Shown one piece after another: positions 16,919 through 25,615 of a stretch of DNA of 64,000 nt. The stretch spans positions 112,656 through 176,655 of the forward strand of contig NZ_JOJP01000001.1 of the NCBI RefSeq assembly GCF_000710775.1. Reading direction: 5' to 3'. Below the pieces are notes generated by a model. The model saw nothing but the letters and a program-made list of their open reading frames with translations. It was not told the origin of the DNA and searched no databases. The translations under genes and the position numbers were made by a program. The stretch is from Endozoicomonas elysicola. GTDB lineage: Bacteria; Pseudomonadota; Gammaproteobacteria; Pseudomonadales; Endozoicomonadaceae. Every line of letters starts with the position of its first letter. The first letter of the stretch is position 1.

Positions 16919-19372
16919 ATGCCGGATTTTGTGTTCGGCGGAGTGAGAGCCATGCCCAAACCACTGATGACCCCACTGGACCAGATACCGGTTCCTGCAC
17001 CAAAAGCGGATGAAATTTACCGCACCCGGGTCATTGGGCAAAGCTTCAGTTTTATCGGACTCAAAGCCCTGCTGGGGGCTGCGGGCTTCCATACCAGTGG
17101 CGATCAGGTTGCCGGCCTGGCTGCAGACGATGAAGTCAGCCGAGAGGCAGCCAGGGCAATACTGTCCGACCTGACGCTGCAACATATTTACGATCACCCC
17201 CTGACCAACGACCGTGGCGAGATTGATGACATCATGCGGGTCAACTATGACATTGACCTGAGCATTTTTGATGATATGGCCATGATGACCATCGGTGAGC
17301 TTAAAGACTGGATTCAAAAAGCCTCAGGAGCCCAGATCAAGCGGGCAGGCAAAGGGCTGACTGGCGTCATGATATCCGCAGTCACCAAGCTGATGAGTGT
17401 ACACGACATGGTGTACAACACTCGCAAGATCGAATGCCCGACACAGGCTCGTACTCACCTTGGCCTTGCTGGTTCTCTCTCTACCCGGATTCAACCCAAC
17501 CATCCTACCGATGACCTGAATGCCATCACTGCTCTCACCTGGATGGGACTGTCCATGGGTAACGGTGATTTGTTGATTGGCCTCAACCCTGCTGATGACA
17601 CAATTGATAATATCGGCGCCTGCCTGATCCATCTGGATAAAATACGACGACAGACCGGTGCTCCTACCCAGGTCTGTGTGCTTTCCCATATCCGTACCCA
17701 GCTGGCCTGCCTGGAAGAAGGTGCGCCTCTGGAAATACTTTTCCAGTCCCTTGCCGGAACCGACGCTACTCTGCGCGAAGCCTTTGATGTCAGCGTCCCT
17801 TATCTCGATAAGGCCTGGCAGACAATGAAAGAGAAAGGCGTACTGAATCAGCACCAGTTTATGTACTTTGAAACCGGTCAGGGCAGTGAAGTCAGTTATG
17901 GCAAACACTGTGGTATTGATATGTCTACCACAGAAGCCCTGACTTACGGCCTGTGTCGTCGATATGACCCCTGTATGGTCAATAGCGTTACCGGTTTTAT
18001 TGGCCCGGAAACCCACAAAGACAGCCTGCAGATTATCTGTGCCAATCTACAGGATCTGTTCATGGGTAAAATGATGGGACTCCCCATGGGTGTTTCCCCC
18101 TGCTTTACCCTGCACGCCGATGCCTCAAGTGAGGGTCAGGAGATTGCAGTAGAGCTGCTCACCGTAGCGGGTGCCAACTACTTTATGGATATCTACATGG
18201 GTGTGGATCGTATGCTGGCCTATGCCGATACCAGCGGCCACGATGATCAGACCATTCGTGAGATCCACAACCTTAAACCATCCCCCGAGTTCTATCACTG
18301 GGCCCTGGAAAAAGGGATTTTCAAAGAGTCTCGGGATGGGCAGATCACCCGCGGTCCCAACTGGGGAAACCCAGCCATCTTCGCTGACTCCAAACAGGCA
18401 TGGAATGACCTGATTAGCCGGGTACCCATGTGCTATGGCACCAGTAATGCTGGCCCAAGAATGGCTAATCATGTTAATCGCAAACTAAAGCAAAACATTG
18501 CTGTTGCCAGGGTTGCAGCAAAAAGTAAGCTTCGTTTTGACGAGTTGGAAGAGATCGATTTTCGCCTGATTCGCTCTCAGGCCAATAATATTGAACGACA
18601 CCATGCGGATCCTGATGCCGGAGCACATCTCTGCGAAAAAACCCGCAGCCATCTGCAGCCTGAAAATCGAGATATTCAGATCCTGATTACTGATGGTCTG
18701 AGTGCTGAAGCCGTGCACCAGAACATCAATGAGCTGCTTCCTGTTCTGGAAGATGGCTTACAAAGCCATGGTTACTCACTGGGCCAAACCATGGTTGCAC
18801 CACATGGTCGTGTAAAGCTGGCGGAGGATATTGCCAGAATAGTGAATGCCAAGCTTGTTATTGTCCTGCTGGGAGAGCGCCCCGGGGCGGATGGAAAGTC
18901 ATCCCGGAGTCTTTCCGGTTATTTGATCTATCGTCTGGAGGATGAGCAAACACAGAAACTGGCTGCTGACTTCAGTAACATCGCTGAAATAGAGTTTGAG
19001 AATACCGTGGTGCCCAATATTTACTACGGCGGTATTCCCCCCATGGAAGCAGGCTCCCTGCTGGCAGAACGTGCCATGCAGATTCTGGATAACAAAGCGG
19101 CTGGTAACCGTCTGAATGCCATTCTTGGTAGTCGAATGGGGCTCTCAGACATTATTCGTGAGAGTAAAGTTGAGCCACAGAAAACGGCCAGTACTATCCG
19201 GGTTCATGACTTCCTGGGTCAGAAGTCAATCTCTGAAGCCGATGTGATGATGTTGATTCACTGGGGAGTTAAAGAGATTCTGCTCAGCCAGAGAACCATT
19301 ATTACTCCATTGGCGGGTGATCTGCTGAAGCAGGAAGGTATTAAACTGCGTTATAATGACGCCCTATCGTGA
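16919..19372 (+). CDS. Fused ethanolamine ammonia-lyase EutB-EutC with extra C-terminal domain
   Basis: An 817-residue protein. Residues about 1-495 are EutB-like (TIM barrel): 'STRIQPNHPTDD', 'LIGLNPADDTIDN', 'MYFETGQGSEVSYG'. About 545-740 are EutC-like (cobalamin-binding): 'ITDGLSAEAVHQNINELL', 'IVLLGERPGADG', 'PNIYYGGIPPMEAGSLL'. Residues about 757-817 are a third module, 'RTIITPLAGDLLKQEGIKL', shared with EutG, the EutQ-N-like protein and the 33984 gene. Relative to E. coli EutB, Arg160, Gln162, Asn193 and Glu287 appear kept, but the Asp362 position reads Ser393 in 'MGVSPCFTLH'. The window also has a normal, separate eutB and eutC. An alternative ATG lies at 16952. Substrate may be ethanolamine or a related amino alcohol. 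Confidence 0.88.
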   Translation: MPDFVFGGVRAMPKPLMTPLDQIPVPAPKADEIYRTRVIGQSFSFIGLKALLGAAGFHTSGDQVAGLAADDEVSREAARAILSDLTLQHIYDHPLTNDRGEIDDIMRVNYDIDLSIFDDMAMMTIGELKDWIQKASGAQIKRAGKGLTGVMISAVTKLMSVHDMVYNTRKIECPTQARTHLGLAGSLSTRIQPNHPTDDLNAITALTWMGLSMGNGDLLIGLNPADDTIDNIGACLIHLDKIRRQTGAPTQVCVLSHIRTQLACLEEGAPLEILFQSLAGTDATLREAFDVSVPYLDKAWQTMKEKGVLNQHQFMYFETGQGSEVSYGKHCGIDMSTTEALTYGLCRRYDPCMVNSVTGFIGPETHKDSLQIICANLQDLFMGKMMGLPMGVSPCFTLHADASSEGQEIAVELLTVAGANYFMDIYMGVDRMLAYADTSGHDDQTIREIHNLKPSPEFYHWALEKGIFKESRDGQITRGPNWGNPAIFADSKQAWNDLISRVPMCYGTSNAGPRMANHVNRKLKQNIAVARVAAKSKLRFDELEEIDFRLIRSQANNIERHHADPDAGAHLCEKTRSHLQPENRDIQILITDGLSAEAVHQNINELLPVLEDGLQSHGYSLGQTMVAPHGRVKLAEDIARIVNAKLVIVLLGERPGADGKSSRSLSGYLIYRLEDEQTQKLAADFSNIAEIEFENTVVPNIYYGGIPPMEAGSLLAERAMQILDNKAAGNRLNAILGSRMGLSDIIRESKVEPQKTASTIRVHDFLGQKSISEADVMMLIHWGVKEILLSQRTIITPLAGDLLKQEGIKLRYNDALS

Positions 19373-19441
19373 AGTACTCAACATATTTAAGAGTTTTGCT
19401 GAAGCCAATTGCTATAATTTTTAGATATTCGAAAATCACGG

Positions 19442-21094
19442 ATGATAATCGAAATGGACAGCAGTGGAATTGGCTCCCTCAGCACTTCGCAAATCAATCA
19501 AATCAACAAGTTAGCTTCTAAGAAAGGTGCTGACAATCAAGTATTAATAGCAAAGCATAAGGGCCGGGAAGTCAGATTTGAGGCAGTAACTCCAAAGGTG
19601 AGCTCCAAGGCCAAACAAAAAGAACTCGATTCTGGATCCAGATTAGCAGTTGAAACGCTTGGCTTAAAAGACCGAAAGGTCTCTCCTTCAATGGCTCAGA
19701 CAATCCTAAACATCAGGGAAAAAGTTAACAGTTCAACGCACGCCAGCTTTAAGGATTTGGACTTTCTTAATGAGCACCTTGTCAGCAGCTATAACTCACT
19801 AGAGTCTGATCTCAATATTTCCTTAGAAAGTCTGGATAGTGGGATCGAAAGCGATTTTTCGGGTAGTACCGAGTCTTTAGATTCTATAGTCAGTGATATA
19901 GATAGTAACTTCTCTGGAAGTATTGAGTCTCTGGACTCACTAGATGCAGAGGGACAACCAATTTTTAGGACGTTCCCATTTAAGCGTCCCTCAGAGCAAA
20001 CAGATATAGAACAAAAGGAGAGCCAGCCTCGCTCAGAACTGAAAAGAAGAGGTGCCATTAGAAGAGAATCCATTGTCCCACCTGATTTGCCCCCAAAACG
20101 CCAGAAACAAACTGCACCTCCAAGACCTGATAAACCTGAGCACCTCAGCCGTCCTGAGCTGCCGCCAAAACGTAAAAATCTACCCGGACCTCCAGTTCCA
20201 CCCAGACAGCCTCTAACATCAAAAATGAAGGCATATGTCCCTACCGAGCGCCCACTTCCAGACTTACCGTCAAGCTCAACAAAGTCACCATCAACAAAAG
20301 TGGAACCAGCACCACGAAAAGAGTCGCTTTTAGAAGTATTCTCCAAAGCACCTGAACTGAACAAAACTGGTTTTGCTTCTTTAGACTCCAAGGCTCAAAT
20401 AGCAGAACTCAAGACTGCCAAAAATGCCGAACAAACTGGAAAATTTCTGGACCAATGCACAGCCAAACAGAGAATGGCACTCTCGAAAAATAAGAACTTC
20501 CCCAAGCACTGCTGGCCTGCCATGAACCAGCGTTTACTTGCAGATGCGCTTGAAGCACATTCATCCAAAAACACAGGAGGCATGTATCGAGTTGGAGGTA
20601 GCCAAACAGCACTCACAAAAGCTGTTGAAAACTTCAACAAAAAACGTGTTCCCGATTCAGTTCTTAATGATCGGATAGATGCCGCCCAGCTCTTTAAAAG
20701 AACCCATGACTCACAAAAGCTGTTCAGCGCTGATACTTTCAGAAAGTTTTCAGCGGTTGTCCAAACAGATCCCATTGACTATCAACGTTTTAACCAGGAA
20801 CTAGATGATGCTCTAGCAGGTATGCCGCCAGATAGTAGAGATCAGGCGATGATAAGCTTAAAAGTAATGAGAAATGCGTATCTTGCGGCTCCTCAGGAAA
20901 GAGCCTCCAATACTGCCCCTGATGCACCTGTTGCAAAAAATGATCTTGCGTCACTATTTGCTGAGAGTACGCTTACATTCCAGAAAACGCCTGCAGCAGC
21001 AACACAGGAGGAAGCTTTACAAGCGATGGCCATTGCTGCAAAAGAACAGGCCGCTGGCCTTAAGGTGATGACAACACTACTAAGCCAACGTTGA
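19442..21094 (+). CDS. Effector-like protein with Pro-rich region and RhoGAP-like domain
   Basis: A 550-residue protein with no signal peptide. Residues 1-115 form a module shared with the protein at 28369 ('INQINKLASKKGADNQVLIA', 'TLGLKDRKVSPSMAQ'). Repeats of 'SGSxESLDS' follow at about 120-180. A proline-rich part (about 210-300) has SH3-ligand-like 'PPDLPPKRQK' and 'ELPPKRKNLPGPPVPPR'. Residues about 365-480 resemble a RhoGAP domain: 'GGMYRVGGSQTALTKAVENF' carries the candidate arginine finger Arg383, then 'DAAQLFKR' and 'MPPDSRDQAMISLKVMRNAY'. The base composition is more AT-rich than the flanking eut genes. It probably acts in a host cell after secretion; no secretion genes lie in this window. 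Confidence 0.72.
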   Translation: MIIEMDSSGIGSLSTSQINQINKLASKKGADNQVLIAKHKGREVRFEAVTPKVSSKAKQKELDSGSRLAVETLGLKDRKVSPSMAQTILNIREKVNSSTHASFKDLDFLNEHLVSSYNSLESDLNISLESLDSGIESDFSGSTESLDSIVSDIDSNFSGSIESLDSLDAEGQPIFRTFPFKRPSEQTDIEQKESQPRSELKRRGAIRRESIVPPDLPPKRQKQTAPPRPDKPEHLSRPELPPKRKNLPGPPVPPRQPLTSKMKAYVPTERPLPDLPSSSTKSPSTKVEPAPRKESLLEVFSKAPELNKTGFASLDSKAQIAELKTAKNAEQTGKFLDQCTAKQRMALSKNKNFPKHCWPAMNQRLLADALEAHSSKNTGGMYRVGGSQTALTKAVENFNKKRVPDSVLNDRIDAAQLFKRTHDSQKLFSADTFRKFSAVVQTDPIDYQRFNQELDDALAGMPPDSRDQAMISLKVMRNAYLAAPQERASNTAPDAPVAKNDLASLFAESTLTFQKTPAAATQEEALQAMAIAAKEQAAGLKVMTTLLSQR

Positions 21095-21471
21095 AACGAA
21101 ATGCCTGAATATATCTTTTAGAGTTGGCAGCTTCTCACTAAAAAGACACCGTTTGCTAAACCCTTTTATTTATTGACCAATGTCATCAAAATGAAAACCT
21201 GTTGACTTGCGTCAAGTCATAGCCCTCATGCATCCCTGCTGATAGCCTTGCCCCAATTGATACACCACCCGGAAACAGCCTCCAGAAAGAGGCCAACACT
21301 CCAAACTTCCGACTGCCAACTCAGATTCAAAAGCAAGAGAACCATTATTTCACCTTTGGCGGGTGACTGACTTAAACAGGAAGGAGTTAAACTAAGATAT
21401 GATAGTTTGGCAAAATAAATGATAGATAATTTTTAATTTGCCGTTTTTTTCTTTTCAGAAAAGATATATCA
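21095..21471. other. Intergenic relic: partial eutH leader copy plus eut gene tail
   Basis: 377 bases between the effector and the GNAT gene. About 21167-21335 matches the eutH leader at 22146-22305 with many substitutions, including both FNR-like boxes (TTGACCAATGTCAT at 21173 and TTGACTTGCGTCAA at 21202). At 21336 the match switches abruptly to the 3' end of the fused eutBC gene, listed as a pseudogene. Confidence 0.7.
21338..21418 (+). pseudogene. Remnant of the 3' end of a fused eutBC-like gene
   Basis: In frame, the stretch reads RTIISPLAGD, stop, LKQEGVKLRYDSLAK, stop. The functional fused gene ends RTIITPLAGDLLKQEGIKL-RYNDALS. The internal TGA at 21368-21370 and the absence of any upstream coding part mark it as a decayed duplicate. 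It is joined directly to a copy of the eutH leader, which points to an ancient duplication with deletion. Confidence 0.8.
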
Positions 21472-22065
21472 ATGGAAGCAATGAAATTGGGTTGTTTGCC
21501 CTTACCAGGGTCACTCATCGATAAAGCCGCCGTTACATTGAGCAGGGCTTTTGCACAATATCCTCTGAGTATCTTGTACCGAGGCTCTCCTCCCAGTGTA
21601 GAAGATATGCAGGAGTTCCTCCGGCAATCCATATCCACCGGTCAGGTTTATATCAGCTCACCTGAAGTGGAAAGTGTCGCTATTTGGTACGGGCCAGAAC
21701 AACAGCCAAAATTACCTGACCAGCATTCAACACTGAACTCGCATAGCCGTGCGGAAACCAGAATGAAGGCATTTGCTCTATTTGCTGAATCCCAGAGGCA
21801 GTTCCACTTGCCGGTTCCCCATTGGTATTTGATGATGGTAGGCGTTGATCCACTTTACCACGGAAAAGGTGTTGCCAAAGCTTTATTGAAGCCGGTTCTG
21901 GATACAGCAGATAAGGACCAAAAGCCGTGTTATCTTGATACCCATAATCCTGTGAATGTTGAAATTTATAAACGACTGGGGTTTCACGTTGCAGAACAAA
22001 CAAAGGTTCCTGGTGGCGAACTGAGTCATTGGAGTATGATTCGCACACCTGAATTTATCAGCTAG
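21472..22065 (+). CDS. GNAT-family N-acetyltransferase
   Basis: A 197-residue acetyltransferase. The acetyl-CoA binding core is 'WYLMMVGVDPLYHGKGVAKALLKPVLDTA' (split here: 'MVGVDPLYHGKG' then 'VAKALLKPVL'), followed by 'CYLDTHNPVNVEIYKRLGF', the typical beta5-alpha4 end of the fold. The acceptor cannot be told. It lies between the eut relic and the eutH leader, on the same strand as the eut genes, but has no known role in ethanolamine use. Confidence 0.85.
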   Translation: MEAMKLGCLPLPGSLIDKAAVTLSRAFAQYPLSILYRGSPPSVEDMQEFLRQSISTGQVYISSPEVESVAIWYGPEQQPKLPDQHSTLNSHSRAETRMKAFALFAESQRQFHLPVPHWYLMMVGVDPLYHGKGVAKALLKPVLDTADKDQKPCYLDTHNPVNVEIYKRLGFHVAEQTKVPGGELSHWSMIRTPEFIS

Positions 22066-22152
22066 AAAGTGCTCAATAAACAGTCTCTTCAGGTCACTTA
22101 GACGACCTCTTCCTGTTGATGTAAGTCATGACTTTTCAGCCATTAAGTTTTA

Positions 22153-22195
22153 TTGATTAAAGTCAATTAATTGAGTGGTGACTGACTTGCGTCAG
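22153..22195 (+). promoter_or_regulatory. Tandem FNR-like boxes upstream of eutH
   Basis: TTGATTAAAGTCAA (22153-22166) fits TTGAY-N4-RTCAA at all ten positions. CTGACTTGCGTCAG (22182-22195) is a perfect palindrome of the same class. Their centres are 29 bp apart, and the same spacing is kept in the relic copy at 21173/21202. They lie about 130-170 bases before the eutH ATG. Confidence 0.6.
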
Positions 22196-22322
22196 GTCAT
22201 CATCATACCTTCCCTGCACTGATAGCCTTCTCACAACTGATACGCCGCCTGGAAATGACCTACGTTCTCCAACTTCCGGCTGCTATTTCAGAATCAAAAG
22301 CAATCGCAGTTGCGAGGAAGTC

Positions 22323-23432
22323 ATGAGTATCAACGATATTATTCTCTATATCATGGTAGGGTTCATGGTGCTGGGCGCCGTGGATAAAATGCTGGGTAAT
22401 CGCTGGGGCTATGGCGAAAAGTTCGAGGAAGGCTTTATGGCCATGGGTGCCCTGGCACTGGCCATGATCGGTGTTATCTGTCTGGCTCCCGTACTGAACA
22501 CCGTTCTGACACCAGTTCTGGCGCCCATCTATAACGCCCTGGGTGCTGACCCAGCCATGTTTGCCGGTACGCTTCTGGCGAATGACATGGGTGGCTACCC
22601 ACTGGCCAAAGAGATGACCACAAACCCGGACATCGCCAACTTCTCCGGCCTTATCCTTGGTGCCATGATGGGGCCAACCATTGTATTCACCATTCCCGTT
22701 GCACTGGGCATTATCGCTAAAGAAGATACTCAGTATCTGGCTCGTGGTGTACTGATCGGCTTGACTACCGTACCTGTCGGTGCGCTGGTCGGCGGCCTGA
22801 TTGCCGGTCTCGGTATCGGTACCATTGTTGTTAACCTGATTCCGGTCATTATCGTTGCCGCTGCTATCGCTCTGGGCTTGAAGCTGGCTCCACAAAAAAT
22901 GATCGGTGGCTTTGAAGTCTTCGGTAAGGGTGTGGTTATTCTGATCACTGCCGCCCTGGCTGCCGCTGTGATTGAAGCTCTGACCGGTTTCGTCGTTATT
23001 CCTGGCATGGCTCCATTCTCTGATGGTGTTGCTACCGTTGGCCATATTGCCATGGTTCTGGCGGGTGCCTTCCCACTGGTACACTTCATTACCACCAAGT
23101 TCAACAAGCCTCTGATGGCCGTTGGCCGTTCCATGGGCATGGGTGAAACCGCTGCTGCAGGTCTGGTAGCCACACTGGCTAACAGTATCGCCATGTTCAA
23201 CATCATGAAGGACATGGACAACCGCGGCAAAATCATCAACGTTGCCTTCGCCGTCAGTGCTTCTTTTGCCCTGGGCGATCACCTGGGTTATACCGCCGCC
23301 GTCAACAGCGAAATGATCTCTGCCATGATCGTTGGCAAGCTGGTAGGTGGTGTTACTGCAGTAATCATCGCCATTCTGGTCACCAGAGATATGGCTGAAA
23401 AGCAGGGCTCACTGAAAGCCAAGCACGCTTAA
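22323..23432 (+). CDS. eutH: Ethanolamine transporter EutH
   Basis: A 369-residue inner-membrane transporter with about ten hydrophobic helices. It carries EutH family stretches such as 'IMVGFMVLGAVDKMLGNRWG', 'FAGTLLANDMGGYPLAKEM', 'GAMMGPTIVFTIPVALGII' and 'FALGDHLGYTAAVN'. EutH takes up or facilitates ethanolamine entry. It is slightly shorter than the E. coli protein (408). The ATG has a GAGGAAG site upstream. Tandem FNR-like boxes and a long leader precede it, and an intrinsic terminator or attenuator follows before eutA. A 340-residue open frame on the opposite strand is a composition artefact. Confidence 0.95.
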   Translation: MSINDIILYIMVGFMVLGAVDKMLGNRWGYGEKFEEGFMAMGALALAMIGVICLAPVLNTVLTPVLAPIYNALGADPAMFAGTLLANDMGGYPLAKEMTTNPDIANFSGLILGAMMGPTIVFTIPVALGIIAKEDTQYLARGVLIGLTTVPVGALVGGLIAGLGIGTIVVNLIPVIIVAAAIALGLKLAPQKMIGGFEVFGKGVVILITAALAAAVIEALTGFVVIPGMAPFSDGVATVGHIAMVLAGAFPLVHFITTKFNKPLMAVGRSMGMGETAAAGLVATLANSIAMFNIMKDMDNRGKIINVAFAVSASFALGDHLGYTAAVNSEMISAMIVGKLVGGVTAVIIAILVTRDMAEKQGSLKAKHA

Positions 23433-23440
23433 TCCCCATT

Positions 23441-23473
23441 GAGTGCTGTCGGCTCGCTGACAGCGCTCTTTTT
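23441..23473 (+). terminator. Intrinsic terminator/attenuator between eutH and eutA
   Basis: The 10-bp arms GAGTGCTGTC and GACAGCGCTC (one G-U pair) enclose an eight-base loop and are followed by TTTTT. No obvious new promoter is seen before eutA, so it may act as a partial terminator that sets the ratio of eutH to the distal genes. Confidence 0.7.
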
Positions 23474-23555
23474 CATTTCGTCTGTTTCAGTTTTTCTATT
23501 GCCTCATTTCAAGTCGTAGAAAAACTCAAGCAGATGCCTCTAACCCGGAGCAGCC

Positions 23556-24998
23556 ATGCGCGAAGAAATTCTCAGTGCCGGCATTGATATTGGTACCTCA
23601 ACCACTCAGCTGGTCTTTACCCGGATGTTCCTGGAGAACGTCTCCCCGGGCGCCATGATTCCCAAAGTGGAAATCGTCGATCGTCAGGTTATTTACCGTA
23701 GCCAGGTTCACTTCACCCCACTGCTTTCGCCAACCATGATTGATGCCGAAAAAGTTCGGCAGCTGATGGAGCAGGAGTTCATTAATGCTGGCGTCAATGC
23801 CGCTGATATTGATACCGGCGCAGTCATCATCACCGGTGAAACAGCACGCAAGGAAAATGCACGACAGGTTGCTGATGCATTGAGCCTTCTTGCCGGTGAT
23901 TTCGTGGTTGCCACTGCTGGCCCGGATCTTGAAAGCATTATCTCCGGTAAAGGTGCCGGTGCCGCAAAACAGTCCTTTGACAGAAACAGTATCGTAGCCA
24001 ATCTCGATATTGGCGGAGGCACCACCAATATCGCTACCTATGATGTCGGTGAAGTCATTGATACCACCTGTCTGGACATTGGTGGCCGCCTGATAAAATT
24101 TGAGAAAGGTGGCACTGAAGTTACTTACATTTCCGAAAAATGGCAGGAAATGACCCGCCGTATGGGCATGCCGGTGAAGGTCGGCGATCAGCTGAATCGA
24201 AACCAGATTGACCGGATCGTTCAGCGAATGGTGGAGGTTCTCGAAGAGGTCATGGGTCTCAAGCCTGCAACGGATGACCTCGCATTTCTTATCGGTCGTG
24301 GCACCAGTGACCTGCATCGTAACTACCGTCTGGATCAGATCTGCTTCTCCGGTGGCGTTGCCGTTCATATCTATGATCAGGAGCCTTCTGCTTCCGACTA
24401 TCAATACGGTGATTTAGGCGTACTGCTGGGCAAAGCCATACATCAATCGTCGTTGTTCAAACAGATTTCTGTTTTTGATGCGGTGGAAACCATTCGTGCG
24501 ACGGTAATTGGCGCAGGTTCTCATGCCACGGATATCAGTGGCAGCACCATCAATTTTTCCCGTGACGTCTTTCCCATCAAAAACGTTCCGGCATTGAGAC
24601 TTTCCCTCAAAGATGAGGCACTGCCAGCCGGTGAACTGGCAAAAACCATCCACGAAAAACTGGCCTGGTTTGACCTTGAAACCGGTGCGCAACACGTTGC
24701 CCTGGCACTGAAAGGGCCCAGAAATCCGGATTTCCAGTACGTTCAGGAGCTGGCTGATATCATCATCAAGGGCATGGACGTGATGATTAAATTACCCCAG
24801 CCACTGATTGTGATTGTCGAAGAAGACTTTGGCAAAGTGCTGGGACAGAGTATTGAGGCGAAGCTGAAATACAGCAAAGACGTCATTTGTATCGACAGTA
24901 TCAGTGTCAAAGACGGTGACTATATCGATATTGGCAAGCCTCTGGCAGACGGCAAAGTCCTGCCCGTTATCGTGAAAACACTGGTATTTGGTTATTGA
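23556..24998 (+). CDS. eutA: Ethanolamine ammonia-lyase reactivating factor EutA
   Basis: A 480-residue ASKHA-fold ATPase that reactivates cobalamin-inactivated ethanolamine ammonia-lyase. It carries '[16 protein letters not shown]', '[20 protein letters not shown]', '[19 protein letters not shown]', '[16 protein letters not shown]' and '[18 protein letters not shown]'. It fits the canonical EutA pattern better than the paralog at 14782, so it more likely serves the separate EutB/EutC enzyme. Ten bases separate its stop from the adenosyltransferase ATG, indicating an operon eutA-cobA-type-eutG. Confidence 0.95.
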   Translation: MREEILSAGIDIGTSTTQLVFTRMFLENVSPGAMIPKVEIVDRQVIYRSQVHFTPLLSPTMIDAEKVRQLMEQEFINAGVNAADIDTGAVIITGETARKENARQVADALSLLAGDFVVATAGPDLESIISGKGAGAAKQSFDRNSIVANLDIGGGTTNIATYDVGEVIDTTCLDIGGRLIKFEKGGTEVTYISEKWQEMTRRMGMPVKVGDQLNRNQIDRIVQRMVEVLEEVMGLKPATDDLAFLIGRGTSDLHRNYRLDQICFSGGVAVHIYDQEPSASDYQYGDLGVLLGKAIHQSSLFKQISVFDAVETIRATVIGAGSHATDISGSTINFSRDVFPIKNVPALRLSLKDEALPAGELAKTIHEKLAWFDLETGAQHVALALKGPRNPDFQYVQELADIIIKGMDVMIKLPQPLIVIVEEDFGKVLGQSIEAKLKYSKDVICIDSISVKDGDYIDIGKPLADGKVLPVIVKTLVFGY

Positions 24999-25008
24999 GG
25001 TTCATCTG

Positions 25009-25593
25009 ATGTCTGAGCAAGAACACAATCGGCTGTCCAAAATTTACACGCGTACCGGCGATAAAGGCACAACCGGATTGGGAGACCAAAGACGTGTATC
25101 AAAAACCCATGAGCGTATTGAAGCGATTGGAGCCGTTGACGAACTGAACACCTGGATGGGGCTGCTGATCAGTGAGTTGAAAGAAGTTCAGCTCATGCGT
25201 CACCGACTTCAAAAGCCATTAGAGAATATTCAGCACCGCTTGTTTGACCTGGGTGGTGAACTGGCCATGCCAGGCTACCAGTTAATCCAGGCTTCCTTTG
25301 TTACGGATCTTGAAAAAACACTGGATGAATTTAACGACAACCTGCCACCTCTGAAGAATTTTATCTTACCCGGTGGATCCCGGTTAGCCTGCTACTGCCA
25401 TATGGTCAGAACCATTTCCCGCAGGGCTGAGCGCAGAGTGATCGCCGCTAAAGAAGCGGGTGAAGCCATCAATCCTCCCCTGATGCAGTATCTGAACCGG
25501 CTTTCAGATCTGATGTTTGTACTGGCCAGAGTGGTTGCCAGGCAGTCCGGTGGCGAGGTGCTCTGGCAGCAGTCAGAGAAGCAAAAGATTTAG
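25009..25593 (+). CDS. PduO-type cob(I)alamin adenosyltransferase
   Basis: A 194-residue ATR that transfers adenosyl from ATP to cob(I)alamin to make the EutBC cofactor. It has the PduO/MMAB N-terminal ATP motif 'IYTRTGDKGTTGLGDQRRV', then 'RIEAIGAVDELNTWMGL', 'FILPGGSRLACYCHMVRTIS', 'RRAERRV' and 'YLNRLSDLMFVLARV'. Enterobacterial eut operons use the unrelated EutT; here a PduO-type enzyme takes its place, fitting the PduS-like reductase elsewhere in the window. The ATG at 25009 follows GAGG; an upstream in-frame start at 24988 overlaps eutA and is less likely. Confidence 0.94.
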   Translation: MSEQEHNRLSKIYTRTGDKGTTGLGDQRRVSKTHERIEAIGAVDELNTWMGLLISELKEVQLMRHRLQKPLENIQHRLFDLGGELAMPGYQLIQASFVTDLEKTLDEFNDNLPPLKNFILPGGSRLACYCHMVRTISRRAERRVIAAKEAGEAINPPLMQYLNRLSDLMFVLARVVARQSGGEVLWQQSEKQKI

Positions 25594-25615
25594 TCATACA
25601 TTTGAAGGCCACACT

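Noticed and set aside
17324..18016. 230-residue minus-strand frame inside the fused eutBC
   Set aside because: It is the complement of well-conserved EutB sequence.
21068..21094. Frameshift joining the effector at 19442 to the downstream relic
   Set aside because: The effector ends in a clear stop, and the relic matches the end of the fused lyase, not this protein.
22260..23282. 340-residue open frame on the minus strand, rich in His, Gln and Asn
   Set aside because: It is fully antisense to eutH, has a composition expected from the complement of a membrane-protein gene and no family resemblance.
23598..24404. 268-residue minus-strand frame inside eutA
   Set aside because: It is a shadow of a clear EutA gene.
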